Position numbers and translations under genes: made by a program | In this document: piece by piece, positions 23,154 through 31,566 of the stretch | Position numbering within the stretch: position 1 is the first letter of the stretch | Layout: each line of letters begins with the position of its first letter | Notes under the pieces: generated by a model | What the model was told of the DNA's origin: nothing | The model's database searches: none | The model's input: the letters and a program-made list of their open reading frames with translations, nothing else | Assembly (NCBI GenBank): GCA_002423435.1 | Contig: DIWE01000024.1 | Span: forward strand, 6,670 to 70,669 | Length of the DNA stretch: 64,000 bases | Direction: 5' to 3' | Origin: Clostridiales bacterium UBA6114 | GTDB taxonomy: Bacteria > Bacillota > Clostridia > Oscillospirales > Butyricicoccaceae

Positions 23154-25547
23154 ATGAAACTGCCGCTTAGCTGGCTTTCCGACTATATGACGCTTAAGGT
23201 GTCCCCGAAAGAATATAACCACGCTCTGACGATGACGGGCTCCAAGGTCGAGGGCATCGAGTACCTCGGCCAGGAGATCGACCGCGTCGTCGTCGGTCGC
23301 ATCGATTCCATTGAAAGGCATCCCGACTCCGACCATCTCTGGATTACGCAGGTTTTTGTCGGCGACAAAACGGTCCAGATCGTGACCGGTGCGCAGAACT
23401 TAAAGGGCGGCGAGCTGGTGCCCGTCGCGCTCGACGGCTCTACCCTGCCCGGTGGGAAAAAGATCCGTTCGGGCAAGCTGAGGGGCGTAGTCTCCGACGG
23501 CATGCTCTGCTCTTTTTCGGAGCTCGGCCTTACCCAAAACGACGCGCCGTTTGCCTGTTCCGACGGAATCTTTGTTCTGACCGAGGGCGGCGCGCCCGGC
23601 GACGATATCAAAAAGGTGCTCGGCTTTGACGAGTATGTCTGCGAATTTGAAATCACGTCGAACCGCCCCGACTGCTTAAGCGTAATCGGGCTTGCGCGCG
23701 AGTCCGCCGCAACCTTTCACACGGCGTTTTCGATAAAGACGCCCGTGGTAAAAGGCGTCGGCGGGGATATCGCGGACCATCTCTCGGTCGCGGCCGAGGC
23801 CGCGGACCTCTGCCCGCGCTACTGCGCGCGCGTCGTCAGAAACATCAAAATCGCGCCGTCGCCGAAGTGGCTGCGCGACCGCCTGCGCGAAAGCGGCGTC
23901 CGGCCGATCAACAACATCGTCGACATCACAAACTACGTCATGCTCGAGTACGGCCAGCCGATGCACGCGTTTGATTACGCGTGTCTGGACGGAAGCCACA
24001 TTACGGTCCGCCGCGCGAAGGACGGGGAACGGTTCAACACGCTCGACGGGCAGATGCGCACACTTACTCCCGACATGCTTGTCATCGCCGATTCAAAAAA
24101 GCCGGTCGCGGTGGCGGGCGTCATGGGCGGCGAAAACAGCGAGATCACGGAGCACACCAAAACGGTCGTTTTTGAATCCGCGAATTTTAACGGCGCGTCG
24201 GTGCGCGTGACGGCCAAAAAGCTCTCCATGCGCACGGAGTCCTCCTCCCGCTTTGAAAAGGGCCTCGACCCGCAAAACACGATGCCGGCACTTTCCCGCG
24301 CGTGCGAGCTTATCGAGCTTATCGGCGCCGGAGAGGTCGTCGACGGGACGATCGACGTTTCCAATTTTGACCCATCCCCCCGCAAGATCCCCTTTGAGCC
24401 GGATAAAATCAACCGGCTGCTCGGCATATCGCTCGGCGCGGAAGAAATGGTTTCCCTGCTTTTGCCGCTCGGGTTTGCCTTTGAGGGCAAATTAATCGTT
24501 ATACCGTCATGGCGCGCCGATGTCGAACGCATGGCCGACGTCGCCGAGGAAGTTGCGCGGATGCACGGCTACGACAAAATCCCGACGACGATGCTTCGCG
24601 GGGAAGCGACTCAGGGGCGGCTGACCGGAGAACAGAAATTTGTGCGCACGCTTTCGGAAGCCTGCCGCGCCGCCGGATATTCCGAGGTACAGACCTACTC
24701 CTTTATAAACCCCAGGGCATACGACAAAATCCGGATGCCGGCGGACTCAAGGCTTCGGATATCGACCGTCATCACAAATCCGCTGAGCGAGGACATGAGC
24801 ATCATGCGCGTAACGTCGCTTCCCTCGATGCTCGAGGTGGTTTCAAGAAATATAAGCTTCCGAAACCCCTGCGCCAGGTTTTTTGAGATCGCGGCGATCT
24901 ATCTGCCCGAGGTCGAAAACGGGAAGGCGGACGCCTCCAAGCTTCCGGAAGAGTGTAAAGTTCTTACCCTTTCGTGCTATGGCGAAGGAGGCTTTTACGA
25001 ACTGAAAGGCGCTCTGGAGGCCGTTTTCGAGTCGTGCAATGTGGATCATATCGCCTTTGAGGCGGAAAAACAAAATACGTCCTACCATCCCGGAAGATGC
25101 GCGAAAGTTTTTTCAAACGGCGTCATGCTCGGCACGTTCGGGCAGGTCCATCCCCTTGTCGTCAGGAATTACGGGCTCGACACACCGGTATACGCCGCCG
25201 AGATTTCCTTTGACAAGCTCCTTTCCGCCGTATCCTCAGACCGCATTTTCAGGCCGCTCCCGAAGTTCCCCGCCGTTACCCGCGATTTAGCGCTCGTCTG
25301 CGACAAAGAAATCCCGGCGCAGACGCTGGAGCAATGCATCAGAAAAAGCGCCGGTAAAACGCTGGAAGCCATATCCCTGTTCGACGTTTACGAGGGCGCC
25401 CAGATCCCCGAGGGCAAAAAAAGCATCGCTTATTCCCTTGTTTTCAGGGAGAGGGAGCGTACGCTGACCGACGCTGAGGCGGACGGGGCGTTAAAGAAGG
25501 TATTAAAGGATCTCTCCGACACTTGCGGAGCCGAGCTTCGCCGGTAA
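23154..25547 (+). CDS. pheT: Phenylalanine-tRNA ligase beta subunit
   Basis: This 797-residue beta subunit carries an EMAP-type tRNA-binding domain (about 42-150, HPDSDHLWITQV, GVVSDGMLCS), the B3/B4 editing domain (about 215-375, NNIVDITNYVMLEYGQP), B5 (about 400-475), a catalytic-like core, and the C-terminal FDX-ACB anticodon-binding domain (about 705-797, FPAVTRDLALV). The editing domain clears Tyr-tRNA-Phe. It follows pheS by 66 bp with a ribosome site (AAGGAG) and shares the T-box control. Confidence 0.97.
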   Translation: MKLPLSWLSDYMTLKVSPKEYNHALTMTGSKVEGIEYLGQEIDRVVVGRIDSIERHPDSDHLWITQVFVGDKTVQIVTGAQNLKGGELVPVALDGSTLPGGKKIRSGKLRGVVSDGMLCSFSELGLTQNDAPFACSDGIFVLTEGGAPGDDIKKVLGFDEYVCEFEITSNRPDCLSVIGLARESAATFHTAFSIKTPVVKGVGGDIADHLSVAAEAADLCPRYCARVVRNIKIAPSPKWLRDRLRESGVRPINNIVDITNYVMLEYGQPMHAFDYACLDGSHITVRRAKDGERFNTLDGQMRTLTPDMLVIADSKKPVAVAGVMGGENSEITEHTKTVVFESANFNGASVRVTAKKLSMRTESSSRFEKGLDPQNTMPALSRACELIELIGAGEVVDGTIDVSNFDPSPRKIPFEPDKINRLLGISLGAEEMVSLLLPLGFAFEGKLIVIPSWRADVERMADVAEEVARMHGYDKIPTTMLRGEATQGRLTGEQKFVRTLSEACRAAGYSEVQTYSFINPRAYDKIRMPADSRLRISTVITNPLSEDMSIMRVTSLPSMLEVVSRNISFRNPCARFFEIAAIYLPEVENGKADASKLPEECKVLTLSCYGEGGFYELKGALEAVFESCNVDHIAFEAEKQNTSYHPGRCAKVFSNGVMLGTFGQVHPLVVRNYGLDTPVYAAEISFDKLLSAVSSDRIFRPLPKFPAVTRDLALVCDKEIPAQTLEQCIRKSAGKTLEAISLFDVYEGAQIPEGKKSIAYSLVFRERERTLTDAEADGALKKVLKDLSDTCGAELRR

Positions 25548-25615
25548 TTTTGCTTTGAAGATGCCTTTGACAAGGAGCATGAATTATTTTATAATAATTC
25601 TGTAATAATTTAAAA

Positions 25616-25780
25616 CTAGTACTCCGTTGCGTCTAGAACTTGTTAAAGATGCGAAGCTATTTTTTCACAAGACAAGGCGCAGGCCGCAGGCAATACTTCA
25701 TGTATTGCCAAGGGCTGCAACGCGGTATTGCGGAAAAAGAGCGAGTAGATTTGCAAGGATTAGGCGCAACAGAGTACTAG
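25616..25780. mobile_element. MITE-like element with imperfect terminal inverted repeats
   Basis: A 165-bp non-coding unit starts CTAGTACTCCGTTGCG and ends CGCAACAGAGTACTAG. The ends are inverted repeats matching at 22 of 27 positions. An internal hairpin GGCAATAC/GTATTGCC lies near 25700. No transposase is encoded. It sits between pheT and ireB, 25 bp before the ireB start, so it could carry or disturb the ireB promoter. A target-site duplication is not obvious beyond the terminal CTAG itself. Confidence 0.7.
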
Positions 25781-25805
25781 GTAGCCGTTAGGGGGTTTAG
25801 CTGCG

Positions 25806-26051
25806 ATGTTTGACGGAACAAGAAAATTTACCCTGCCCGAAGAGGGTGAGCTTGAGATGAAACGGATTCTCACGACGGTTTATGACGCATTAAAGGAAAA
25901 AGGGTACAATCCGATCAATCAGATCGTCGGCTATATCCTTACCGAAGACCCGACCTATATCACAAATCACTTAAATGCGAGAAGCCTGATACGAAAAATC
26001 GACCGCGACGATCTCCTCCAGGAGCTCGTGCGCAGGTATCTCGACGACTGA
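25806..26051 (+). CDS. ireB: IreB family regulatory phosphoprotein
   Basis: This 81-residue UPF0297 protein begins MFDGTRKFTLPEEGELEM and has the conserved GYNPINQIVGYILTEDPTYITNH core, DDLLQELVRRYL at the end, and an N-terminal threonine pair region that in Enterococcus is phosphorylated by the PASTA kinase IreK. It restrains cephalosporin resistance there. In most Firmicutes it lies after alaS and before ruvX; here alaS is 13 kb away and ireB stands alone behind a MITE-like element. Confidence 0.93.
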   Translation: MFDGTRKFTLPEEGELEMKRILTTVYDALKEKGYNPINQIVGYILTEDPTYITNHLNARSLIRKIDRDDLLQELVRRYLDD

Positions 26052-26160
26052 AATTTTTTTCTTTCGAATCCCTGCCTTTTCGGCGGGGATTTGCTATAAA
26101 AACAGCGAATTATTTGGATTAAAAACAGATTTGGAAAGCTGTCACAAACGGTTGTTTAAT

Positions 26161-26206
26161 TTTTGTAACTATTTTGTTTGACTTTTGTAACCATTTGTGT
26201 TAAAAT
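26161..26206 (+). promoter_or_regulatory. Promoter with overlapping 14-bp direct repeats
   Basis: TTGACT (26178-26183), 17 bp, TAAAAT (26201-26206). The repeats TTTTGTAACTATTT (26161-26174) and TTTTGTAACCATTT (26183-26196) differ at one base, are 22 bp apart (two helical turns), and flank the -35. They look like a dimeric or cooperative regulator site for the 26236 gene. Confidence 0.6.
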
Positions 26207-26235
26207 TTCCATCAGAAGAATTTGGAGGATATTTA

Positions 26236-26541
26236 ATGAACGCAGCTGCAAAGAAAAAAGCTTCCGATTTTCTCATCTACAAGGGACATCCGCTTATGCG
26301 AAAGGATAAATTCATTTATTACGGCAGCATGAGCGACAGATTTATCATAATGATGCAAGTCCTTGAATCGCAGAAGATCAAGGATATGGATGTCGCGACC
26401 AGGGTCTCGGTTCAGCTTCAGCATACCCATCCGGATATCAAAGCGAGAGACCGCGTGGTTCGCAAAACTGAAAAGGACGGTCTGTACAACGCGATGGATG
26501 TCGCGGTTGTGTGGCTTGAACGCGCGCTTGCCACAAAATGA
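26236..26541 (+). CDS. Small conserved protein of unknown function
   Basis: A 101-residue, mostly helical, basic protein starting MNAAAKKKASDFLIYKGHPLMR; GGAGG 7 bp upstream fixes this ATG over the longer frame. It contains IYKGHPLMRKDKFIYYGSMSD and VSVQLQHTHPDIKARDRVVRK but no motif that I can name. It has its own promoter with paired direct repeats and is followed 27 bp later by the NlpC/P60 gene. Nothing indicates membrane location. Confidence 0.7.
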   Translation: MNAAAKKKASDFLIYKGHPLMRKDKFIYYGSMSDRFIIMMQVLESQKIKDMDVATRVSVQLQHTHPDIKARDRVVRKTEKDGLYNAMDVAVVWLERALATK

Positions 26542-26568
26542 CCTCCTGAAATTTTACGGAGGTATGCA

Positions 26569-27459
26569 ATGACCTGCAAAAGTAAGGCAGTAAAGACCTT
26601 TTTTTGTGCCATTGTTTCTTCGGTGTGTCTGATCGGCATAGCCGGCGCGATCAACGTTTCCGTCGGCACCGTGACCGCTTCTCCCACACTGAATCTGCGC
26701 TCTGGCCCTTCTACCTCATCTTCGGTTTTAACATCGATACCGGCAAGTACGAAAGTTTTGATATACTCTGAAGACGGCCCTTGGATTTATGCATCTTATG
26801 CCGGAAAAGTCGGCTATGTGAGCTCCGAGTATGTGTCCATCGTGAAAAACGCCGAGGCCAATTTCGGCAGCGGTTTGATCACCGCCTCTTCCGTCAACCT
26901 GCGATCGGACGCGTCAACCGACGCGGCTGTTGTGAAGACCCTATCCCAGGGGTCCTCAATCGCGATCTGCGGGCTTAAAAACGATTGGTACAAGGTTACC
27001 GTCGGCGGCGTGACCGGATACGTTTCTTCCGATTATGTGACGACCGCCGTCGCGATGGCAAAGGACACCGCCGCGTCGAGCCAAGGCTCGGAAATCGTGG
27101 CTTTCGCTAAAAAATATCTCGGTGTCCGATATCGCTCCGGCGGGGCGTCGCCAAGCGGTTTTGATTGTTCCGGATTTACATATTACGTGTACAAGCATTT
27201 CGGGACTACCCTTTCCCGCTCTTCCTCCGCCCAATACGCGAGCAACGTAAATAAAATTTCCAAATCCGAGCTTGTGCCGGGAGATCTCGTTTTCTTTGCA
27301 AATCCCAAAAGATCGTCGAAATCCGTCGGTCATGTCGGAATCTACATCGGAAACAATTCCTTTATTCACGCAAGCTCCCCCGGCGACGTCGTCAAAATCA
27401 CCAGCCTGTCCGACTCCTACTATCAGAGGTATTACATCGGTTCGGGCCGAGTGAAATAA
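26569..27459 (+). CDS. Secreted SH3-NlpC/P60 peptidoglycan endopeptidase
   Basis: This 296-residue protein has a signal peptide (about 1-27), two bacterial SH3 domains (about 30-90 and 100-160; LNLRSGPSTSSSVL and VNLRSDASTDAAVV) and a C-terminal NlpC/P60 domain. The Cys-His pair is visible as FDCSGFTYYVYKHFG and GHVGIYIGNNSFIHAS. Such enzymes cut the gamma-D-glutamyl-diaminopimelate bond of peptides in the wall and help in growth or spore germination. It ends before the hairpin array whose first stem-loop (27490-27521) serves as terminator. Confidence 0.93.
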   Translation: MTCKSKAVKTFFCAIVSSVCLIGIAGAINVSVGTVTASPTLNLRSGPSTSSSVLTSIPASTKVLIYSEDGPWIYASYAGKVGYVSSEYVSIVKNAEANFGSGLITASSVNLRSDASTDAAVVKTLSQGSSIAICGLKNDWYKVTVGGVTGYVSSDYVTTAVAMAKDTAASSQGSEIVAFAKKYLGVRYRSGGASPSGFDCSGFTYYVYKHFGTTLSRSSSAQYASNVNKISKSELVPGDLVFFANPKRSSKSVGHVGIYIGNNSFIHASSPGDVVKITSLSDSYYQRYYIGSGRVK

Positions 27460-27489
27460 CTTTTGTAAGTAAAATGAAACATGAATAGC

Positions 27490-27750
27490 AAAAGCGGTGC
27501 GTATTTATGCGCACCGCTTTTGTCAGCTTGTCAAAAAAGTGGTTCCGGGGATTTTTAAGGGGCCGAGGCACCTTAAATTTTGATTTGTCCGGAGGCGGAC
27601 ATGCGCCGCCGAAGGACACTCTGGACAAAACACAGGTGTTTTGTCCGCCCCTGGGAGAGCCTCGAGAGGGAATGGGATTCCCTCTCGAAAGGCTGTCGAC
27701 TTTATCGACAGCCTCACAAAAGCGGTGCGCATTTATTGCGCACCGCTTTT
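27490..27750. repeat. Tandem array of seven hairpins, copy D, with duplicated outer stem-loops
   Basis: The first and last units are nearly identical (AAAAGCGGTGCG...CGCACCGCTTTT at 27490-27521 and 27718-27750). Between them lie TAAGG/CCTTA (27556-27575), GTCCG/CGGAC (27587-27600), GGACAAAACAC/GTGTTTTGTCC (27623-27646), CGAGAGGGAAT/ATTCCCTCTCG (27663-27687) and AGGCTGTCGA/TCGACAGCCT (27690-27714). The outer pair probably terminates the flanking convergent genes. The inner 195 bp resemble array C in organisation and share the GGACAAA arm. This accounts for the gene-free 27460-27784 interval. Confidence 0.85.
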
Positions 27751-27784
27751 GCTTATGATGCTTATAGAGCACAAGCGAAAAAAT

Positions 27785-28780
27785 TCAGGTGGTCTTTCGT
27801 ATGATCAGTTCGGTGGAAGCCTCGAAATCCGTGCGTTCAACGGGTTCCCCCCTCATCAGCGCAATCAGCGTTTTGGCAGCCCACTGCCCCATTGATTCCG
27901 TATCGACCTTGACCGTCGTAAGTTCCGGTTCAATCAATCTGCTGATATGGCTTGCATCATAGCCGACAATGGCAATGTCCTGTGGAATTCGCATCCCCAT
28001 ACGTATCGCCGCTTTGATCGCGCCGACAGCGATCATGTCGTTTGTACAAAACAGTGCATCCGGACGATCAGGCATGGATAAGAGCGTAGAAACGCAGCCG
28101 CAGGCGTCCTCTACAGTGGGCTCAATCGACTGAACGAAGCGGTAATCAACCTTGATACCGTTTTTCTTGAGCACATCAATATACGCGTTGTAACGCTCAA
28201 AATAGACATAGGACGAAAACTTGCCGGCAATCAAGCCTATTTTCTGATATCCGCGCTGTATCAGGTGCTCCATCGCCTTGACCGCACCGCCGTAATGGTT
28301 CGCCCTGATGCAGATAATATCGTCGATTTTCAGATCATTGTTAAGCAAGACAACAGGGATTCCCAGCTTTTTAACTCCCAACACAATCTGCGCGTCAGTC
28401 TGGCCGGCAATGATAATGCCGTCCATCTGCCTTATCTTATAATTCCTGCCGTCTTGCAAACGCAGCTCGGCATCCGAGGAAATAAACAAGCTGTAATTTT
28501 CCCTATTGACAATATGCAGAATGGATTCCAGCACGGGAGAATAGAAGGGATTTGAAATGACGGGATACTGCTGTTCGGAAATGATAAAAGCAATATTATC
28601 CGTACGGCGGCGGACCATTGCCCGGGCAATCGCATTCGGCGTATATTCCAGGACCCGCGCGGCCTCAAATACTTTATTGCGCGTAGCATCGGGCACGGCA
28701 TCGGGACACTGGAAAACACGCGAAACAGTGGACTTGGAATAACCGCACAGCTTTGCGACGTCAAGAATTGTACTTGCCAT
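27785..28780 (-). CDS. LacI family transcriptional regulator
   Basis: This 331-residue regulator starts MASTILDVAKLCGYSKSTVSRVF, with GAGGG 5 bp upstream; the frame extends further but without family sequence. It has an N-terminal LacI helix-turn-helix and hinge (1-60) and a periplasmic-binding-protein-like ligand domain (DGIIIAGQTD, RPDALFCTNDMIAVGAI, IPQDIAIVGYDAS). It is divergent from the ABC importer operon, and two LacI-type operators lie in the shared 372-bp control region, so it probably represses the importer until its ligand is present. Confidence 0.93.
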   Translation of the reverse strand: MASTILDVAKLCGYSKSTVSRVFQCPDAVPDATRNKVFEAARVLEYTPNAIARAMVRRRTDNIAFIISEQQYPVISNPFYSPVLESILHIVNRENYSLFISSDAELRLQDGRNYKIRQMDGIIIAGQTDAQIVLGVKKLGIPVVLLNNDLKIDDIICIRANHYGGAVKAMEHLIQRGYQKIGLIAGKFSSYVYFERYNAYIDVLKKNGIKVDYRFVQSIEPTVEDACGCVSTLLSMPDRPDALFCTNDMIAVGAIKAAIRMGMRIPQDIAIVGYDASHISRLIEPELTTVKVDTESMGQWAAKTLIALMRGEPVERTDFEASTELIIRKTT

Positions 28781-28819
28781 ATTGCCCTCTTTTATGGAAA
28801 TCATTTTAATTTTGTAAAA

Positions 28820-28848
28820 AGTATATCGGTTTTTGCTTGAAAAATCAA
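28820..28848 (-). promoter_or_regulatory. Promoter of the LacI-type regulator
   Basis: On the minus strand TTGATT (28843-28848), 17 bp, TATACT (28820-28825), 40 bp before the gene start. For the divergent operon a weaker match is TTGATA (28978-28983), 17 bp, TATTTT (29001-29006). Confidence 0.65.
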
Positions 28849-28893
28849 GCTTAGGCTGTCCATATGACTGAGACTTTTTCTGGTACACTCTGC

Positions 28894-28909
28894 CTGGGAA
28901 CGTTACAAT
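28894..28909. promoter_or_regulatory. LacI-type operator 1
   Basis: CTGGGAACGTTACAAT is an imperfect dyad around AACGTT and lies on the regulator side of the intergenic region. It pairs with the better site at 29059-29074, 165 bp away, a distance compatible with DNA looping. Confidence 0.6.
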
Positions 28910-29058
28910 TCTTAGGACATATCATAAAGAAACAGCTTGTGTAAGATAAATTTTAAATGATATTTACTTATATTTTATTGATAAATCGACTTTTATGATG
29001 TATTTTGTTACTGGATTATGGTTGCCGATCTAAAATTCAGCAAAAATTAGCTCAAACT

Positions 29059-29074
29059 TTTGGAACGTTCCCAA
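29059..29074. promoter_or_regulatory. LacI-type operator 2
   Basis: TTTGGAACGTTCCCAA is a near-perfect dyad matching the LacI/GalR-family pattern (TTGGnAACGTTnCCAA). It sits 79 bp before the solute-binding protein gene, downstream of its likely promoter, as a roadblock operator. Confidence 0.75.
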
Positions 29075-29152
29075 TCTGTATTTTTAATAATTCGGCAATG
29101 TTTTCCGCCAATTTCCATATGGAAAAATTAAAAACTCTGAGGAGGAGCACAA

Positions 29153-30370
29153 ATGAACAAGGTATTGGCTGTTTTTCTGGCTGTGGCAGTCGCACTATGC
29201 GCTTTGGCGGGTTGTGCCTCAACCGCCCCGGTCCCCGTGTCGTCCGGCACCGACAAGAACGACGTATCCCCTGTGTCCGGGATACCTGCGGCGGCCGGAG
29301 AGGCCGACCTGCTGGACAAAGAATGGAACGATATTGTGACGCAGGCCAAGGAAGAGGGGCAATTGTCGCTTTGGGTATGGGGCGACGAAGCATTCTGGCG
29401 GCAGATTGCAGGCGAATTTGAAAAGGAATACGGCATTAAGGTAAGCATTATGGTTTCCGATAAGAACACCGTCCTAAACAAGGTTCTTGCGGAAAAAGAC
29501 GGTAAGGTCGGTACCATTGACGTCATGGGCCTTCCGGGAGATATTATCAACACCCTGATACAGGCGGACGTTTTATATGGGCAGGTGCTGAGTGTAATGC
29601 CGAACAAGGCTTTGCTTGATCCCGTTCTCAGCGAACGCAACGAAGGTGTAAAAAGCAACAACATGTGGGTGCCCATTTGGAAGAACTATACCGCCATGCT
29701 GTATAACCCCGACAAAATCAGCAAAGATGAGCTGCCTCAAAGCTGGGATGAACTGGATGCCTGGATCGAGGCCCATCCCAAGCAGTTTGCATTCTGTATC
29801 CCCGAAAAGGGCGGTTCTGGCCAGTCCTTCATGCAGACGGTTATCACCAATACAACCGGCGGCCTGGAGCAATATATGAGCGATACCGAAGTAGACGCGG
29901 CAAAAACTGAAAATTGGGACGCCGTTTGGAAATGGATCAACGACAAAAAAGACAAGATTACGTTCACCACCTCAAACGCCGATTCACTGACGCGTTTAAA
30001 CCAGGGCGAGGTCAGCATGACCGTTGCCTGGGACAGCAACGTATCCTCCGCAATCGCAGCCGGTGAGCTTTTTAAGAATGTCGGGTTCTATATGCCCGAG
30101 TTCGGGCTGGTGGGCGGCGGCGACGTGCAAACCGTACTTAAAAACGCGCCCCATCCCGCCGCCGGCGTCGTTTGGTTGGACTTTATGACTTCGGAAATCG
30201 GACAGACCGCCATGATGAAGGTCATCGGATGCTTCCCTGCCAGAACGGATATGTCGATGCTCAGCACGCTTCTCAGCAAAGAGGATCTGTCAAAGGCCGT
30301 CGAATGGATGCCCGCAATCTATAAGGCCTACTACATTGATGAGTTCACGAAAAACGTATTGATGAATTAA
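29153..30370 (+). CDS. ABC transporter solute-binding lipoprotein
   Basis: This 405-residue extracellular binding protein has a lipoprotein signal (lipobox ALAGC, Cys at about 21) and a family 1/PotD-type two-lobed fold: LSLWVWGDEAFWRQIAGEFEKEYG, NNMWVPIWKNYTAMLYNPDKI, TRLNQGEVSMTVAWDSNVSS. Relatives bind polyamines, iron or phosphorylated organic compounds. As the operon ends in a glycerophosphodiesterase, a glycerophosphodiester-like ligand is a reasonable guess. The gene has its own control region with two LacI-type operators, and is followed by a stem-loop that could enrich its mRNA. Confidence 0.9.
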   Translation: MNKVLAVFLAVAVALCALAGCASTAPVPVSSGTDKNDVSPVSGIPAAAGEADLLDKEWNDIVTQAKEEGQLSLWVWGDEAFWRQIAGEFEKEYGIKVSIMVSDKNTVLNKVLAEKDGKVGTIDVMGLPGDIINTLIQADVLYGQVLSVMPNKALLDPVLSERNEGVKSNNMWVPIWKNYTAMLYNPDKISKDELPQSWDELDAWIEAHPKQFAFCIPEKGGSGQSFMQTVITNTTGGLEQYMSDTEVDAAKTENWDAVWKWINDKKDKITFTTSNADSLTRLNQGEVSMTVAWDSNVSSAIAAGELFKNVGFYMPEFGLVGGGDVQTVLKNAPHPAAGVVWLDFMTSEIGQTAMMKVIGCFPARTDMSMLSTLLSKEDLSKAVEWMPAIYKAYYIDEFTKNVLMN

Positions 30371-30384
30371 TGCATCAATGGCCG

Positions 30385-30427
30385 CTAAAGCGTGGAGCAC
30401 GGTATTAGGCCTGCCTCCACGCTTTAG
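30385..30427 (+). other. Intercistronic stem-loop after the binding-protein gene
   Basis: CTAAAGCGTGGAG and CTCCACGCTTTAG form a perfect 13-bp stem with a 17-nt loop and no T-tract. Such hairpins between binding-protein and permease genes commonly protect the upstream mRNA and raise binding-protein yield. Confidence 0.7.
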
Positions 30428-30492
30428 GCAAAGAGCCCTCATATCAAAAAAATGATCAGGGACCGATCAATGGCAAGGAAGGACTATATTGT

Positions 30493-31560
30493 ATGGCGTA
30501 CAGACTGGCGGTCGAAGGAATCCATAAATATTTCGGTGAATTTCAGGCCTTAAAGAATATTTCGTTTGACATCGAACCCGGCAAATTCGTAACCCTGCTC
30601 GGGCCGTCCGGATGCGGGAAAACAACGCTGCTGCGCGTTATTGCGGGATTTTTGGAGCCGGACGGCGGCAGGGTTATTTTCGGAGGCCGGGTGATGAACG
30701 AGGTGCCGCCGAACAAGCGCAATACCGCCATGTGTTTTCAATCCTATGCGCTTTTTCCGCATAAAACCGTCTTCGAAAATATTTGCTTTGGCTTGCGCAT
30801 GCGCAAGATTCCTGCGGCAAAACTTACGTCCATGGCGGAAGAAGCAATGAATATGGTGGATTTAAATGGACTCGGCGACAGAAAACCCTATGAACTGTCC
30901 GGCGGGCAGCAGCAGCGGGTGGCGCTTGCGCGCGCTGTCGTCGTGCGCCCGGATATCCTCCTTTTTGACGAGCCCCTGTCCAATCTCGATGCAAAGCTCA
31001 GGGAGAAAGTGCGCGTGGACATCCGGAATTTACAGCGGTCGCTCGGGATCACAACCGTATATGTCACCCACGATCAGGCGGAGGCGCTGGCCATCTCCGA
31101 TGTCATTATAGCGATGAACAAAGGAGAGATCGTCCAGATTTCAGACCCCCGTTCCATTTATGACGCGCCGAAAACCAAGTTTGTCGCAAGCTTTATCGGC
31201 ACGGCAAACATTGTGAAAAGCAGATGCACGTTTGCCGGACCTGGATATGCAAGAGTTGAGTGTCCCTACGGAGAATTCACTATCCCGGTGACAGGAATCT
31301 CCGCCGGAAGCGAACAGTATATCTGTATCCGCCCGGAAGACATGCAGCTTATCACAACGGACGAAGGGCAGAACCAAAGCGCAAACGTGCTGTCCGGCCG
31401 CATCGTGCACGCCGTATACATGGGCAATACGGTGGATTTGTTCGTGGAAGTCAACGATCAAATTGTCCGCGCGAGCGTTGCGAAAGACTATCACATTAAA
31501 GAAGGGGCATGGGTAAGCTTTGCCGTTGCCGGTGAGGAAATAAGAATCGTGGAGGATTAA
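30493..31560 (+). CDS. ABC transporter ATP-binding protein (PotA-like)
   Basis: This 355-residue ATPase has Walker A GPSGCGKTT (about 37-45), Q-loop CFQSYALFPH, signature LSGGQQQR, Walker B DILLFDEPLSNLD and an H-loop in VTHDQAEA, followed by a C-terminal TOBE domain (about 275-355) typical of PotA/UgpC/FbpC importers. It energises uptake through the two permeases encoded next. It is 7 bp before the first permease gene. Confidence 0.95.
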   Translation: MAYRLAVEGIHKYFGEFQALKNISFDIEPGKFVTLLGPSGCGKTTLLRVIAGFLEPDGGRVIFGGRVMNEVPPNKRNTAMCFQSYALFPHKTVFENICFGLRMRKIPAAKLTSMAEEAMNMVDLNGLGDRKPYELSGGQQQRVALARAVVVRPDILLFDEPLSNLDAKLREKVRVDIRNLQRSLGITTVYVTHDQAEALAISDVIIAMNKGEIVQISDPRSIYDAPKTKFVASFIGTANIVKSRCTFAGPGYARVECPYGEFTIPVTGISAGSEQYICIRPEDMQLITTDEGQNQSANVLSGRIVHAVYMGNTVDLFVEVNDQIVRASVAKDYHIKEGAWVSFAVAGEEIRIVED

Positions 31561-31566
31561 AGTGCA

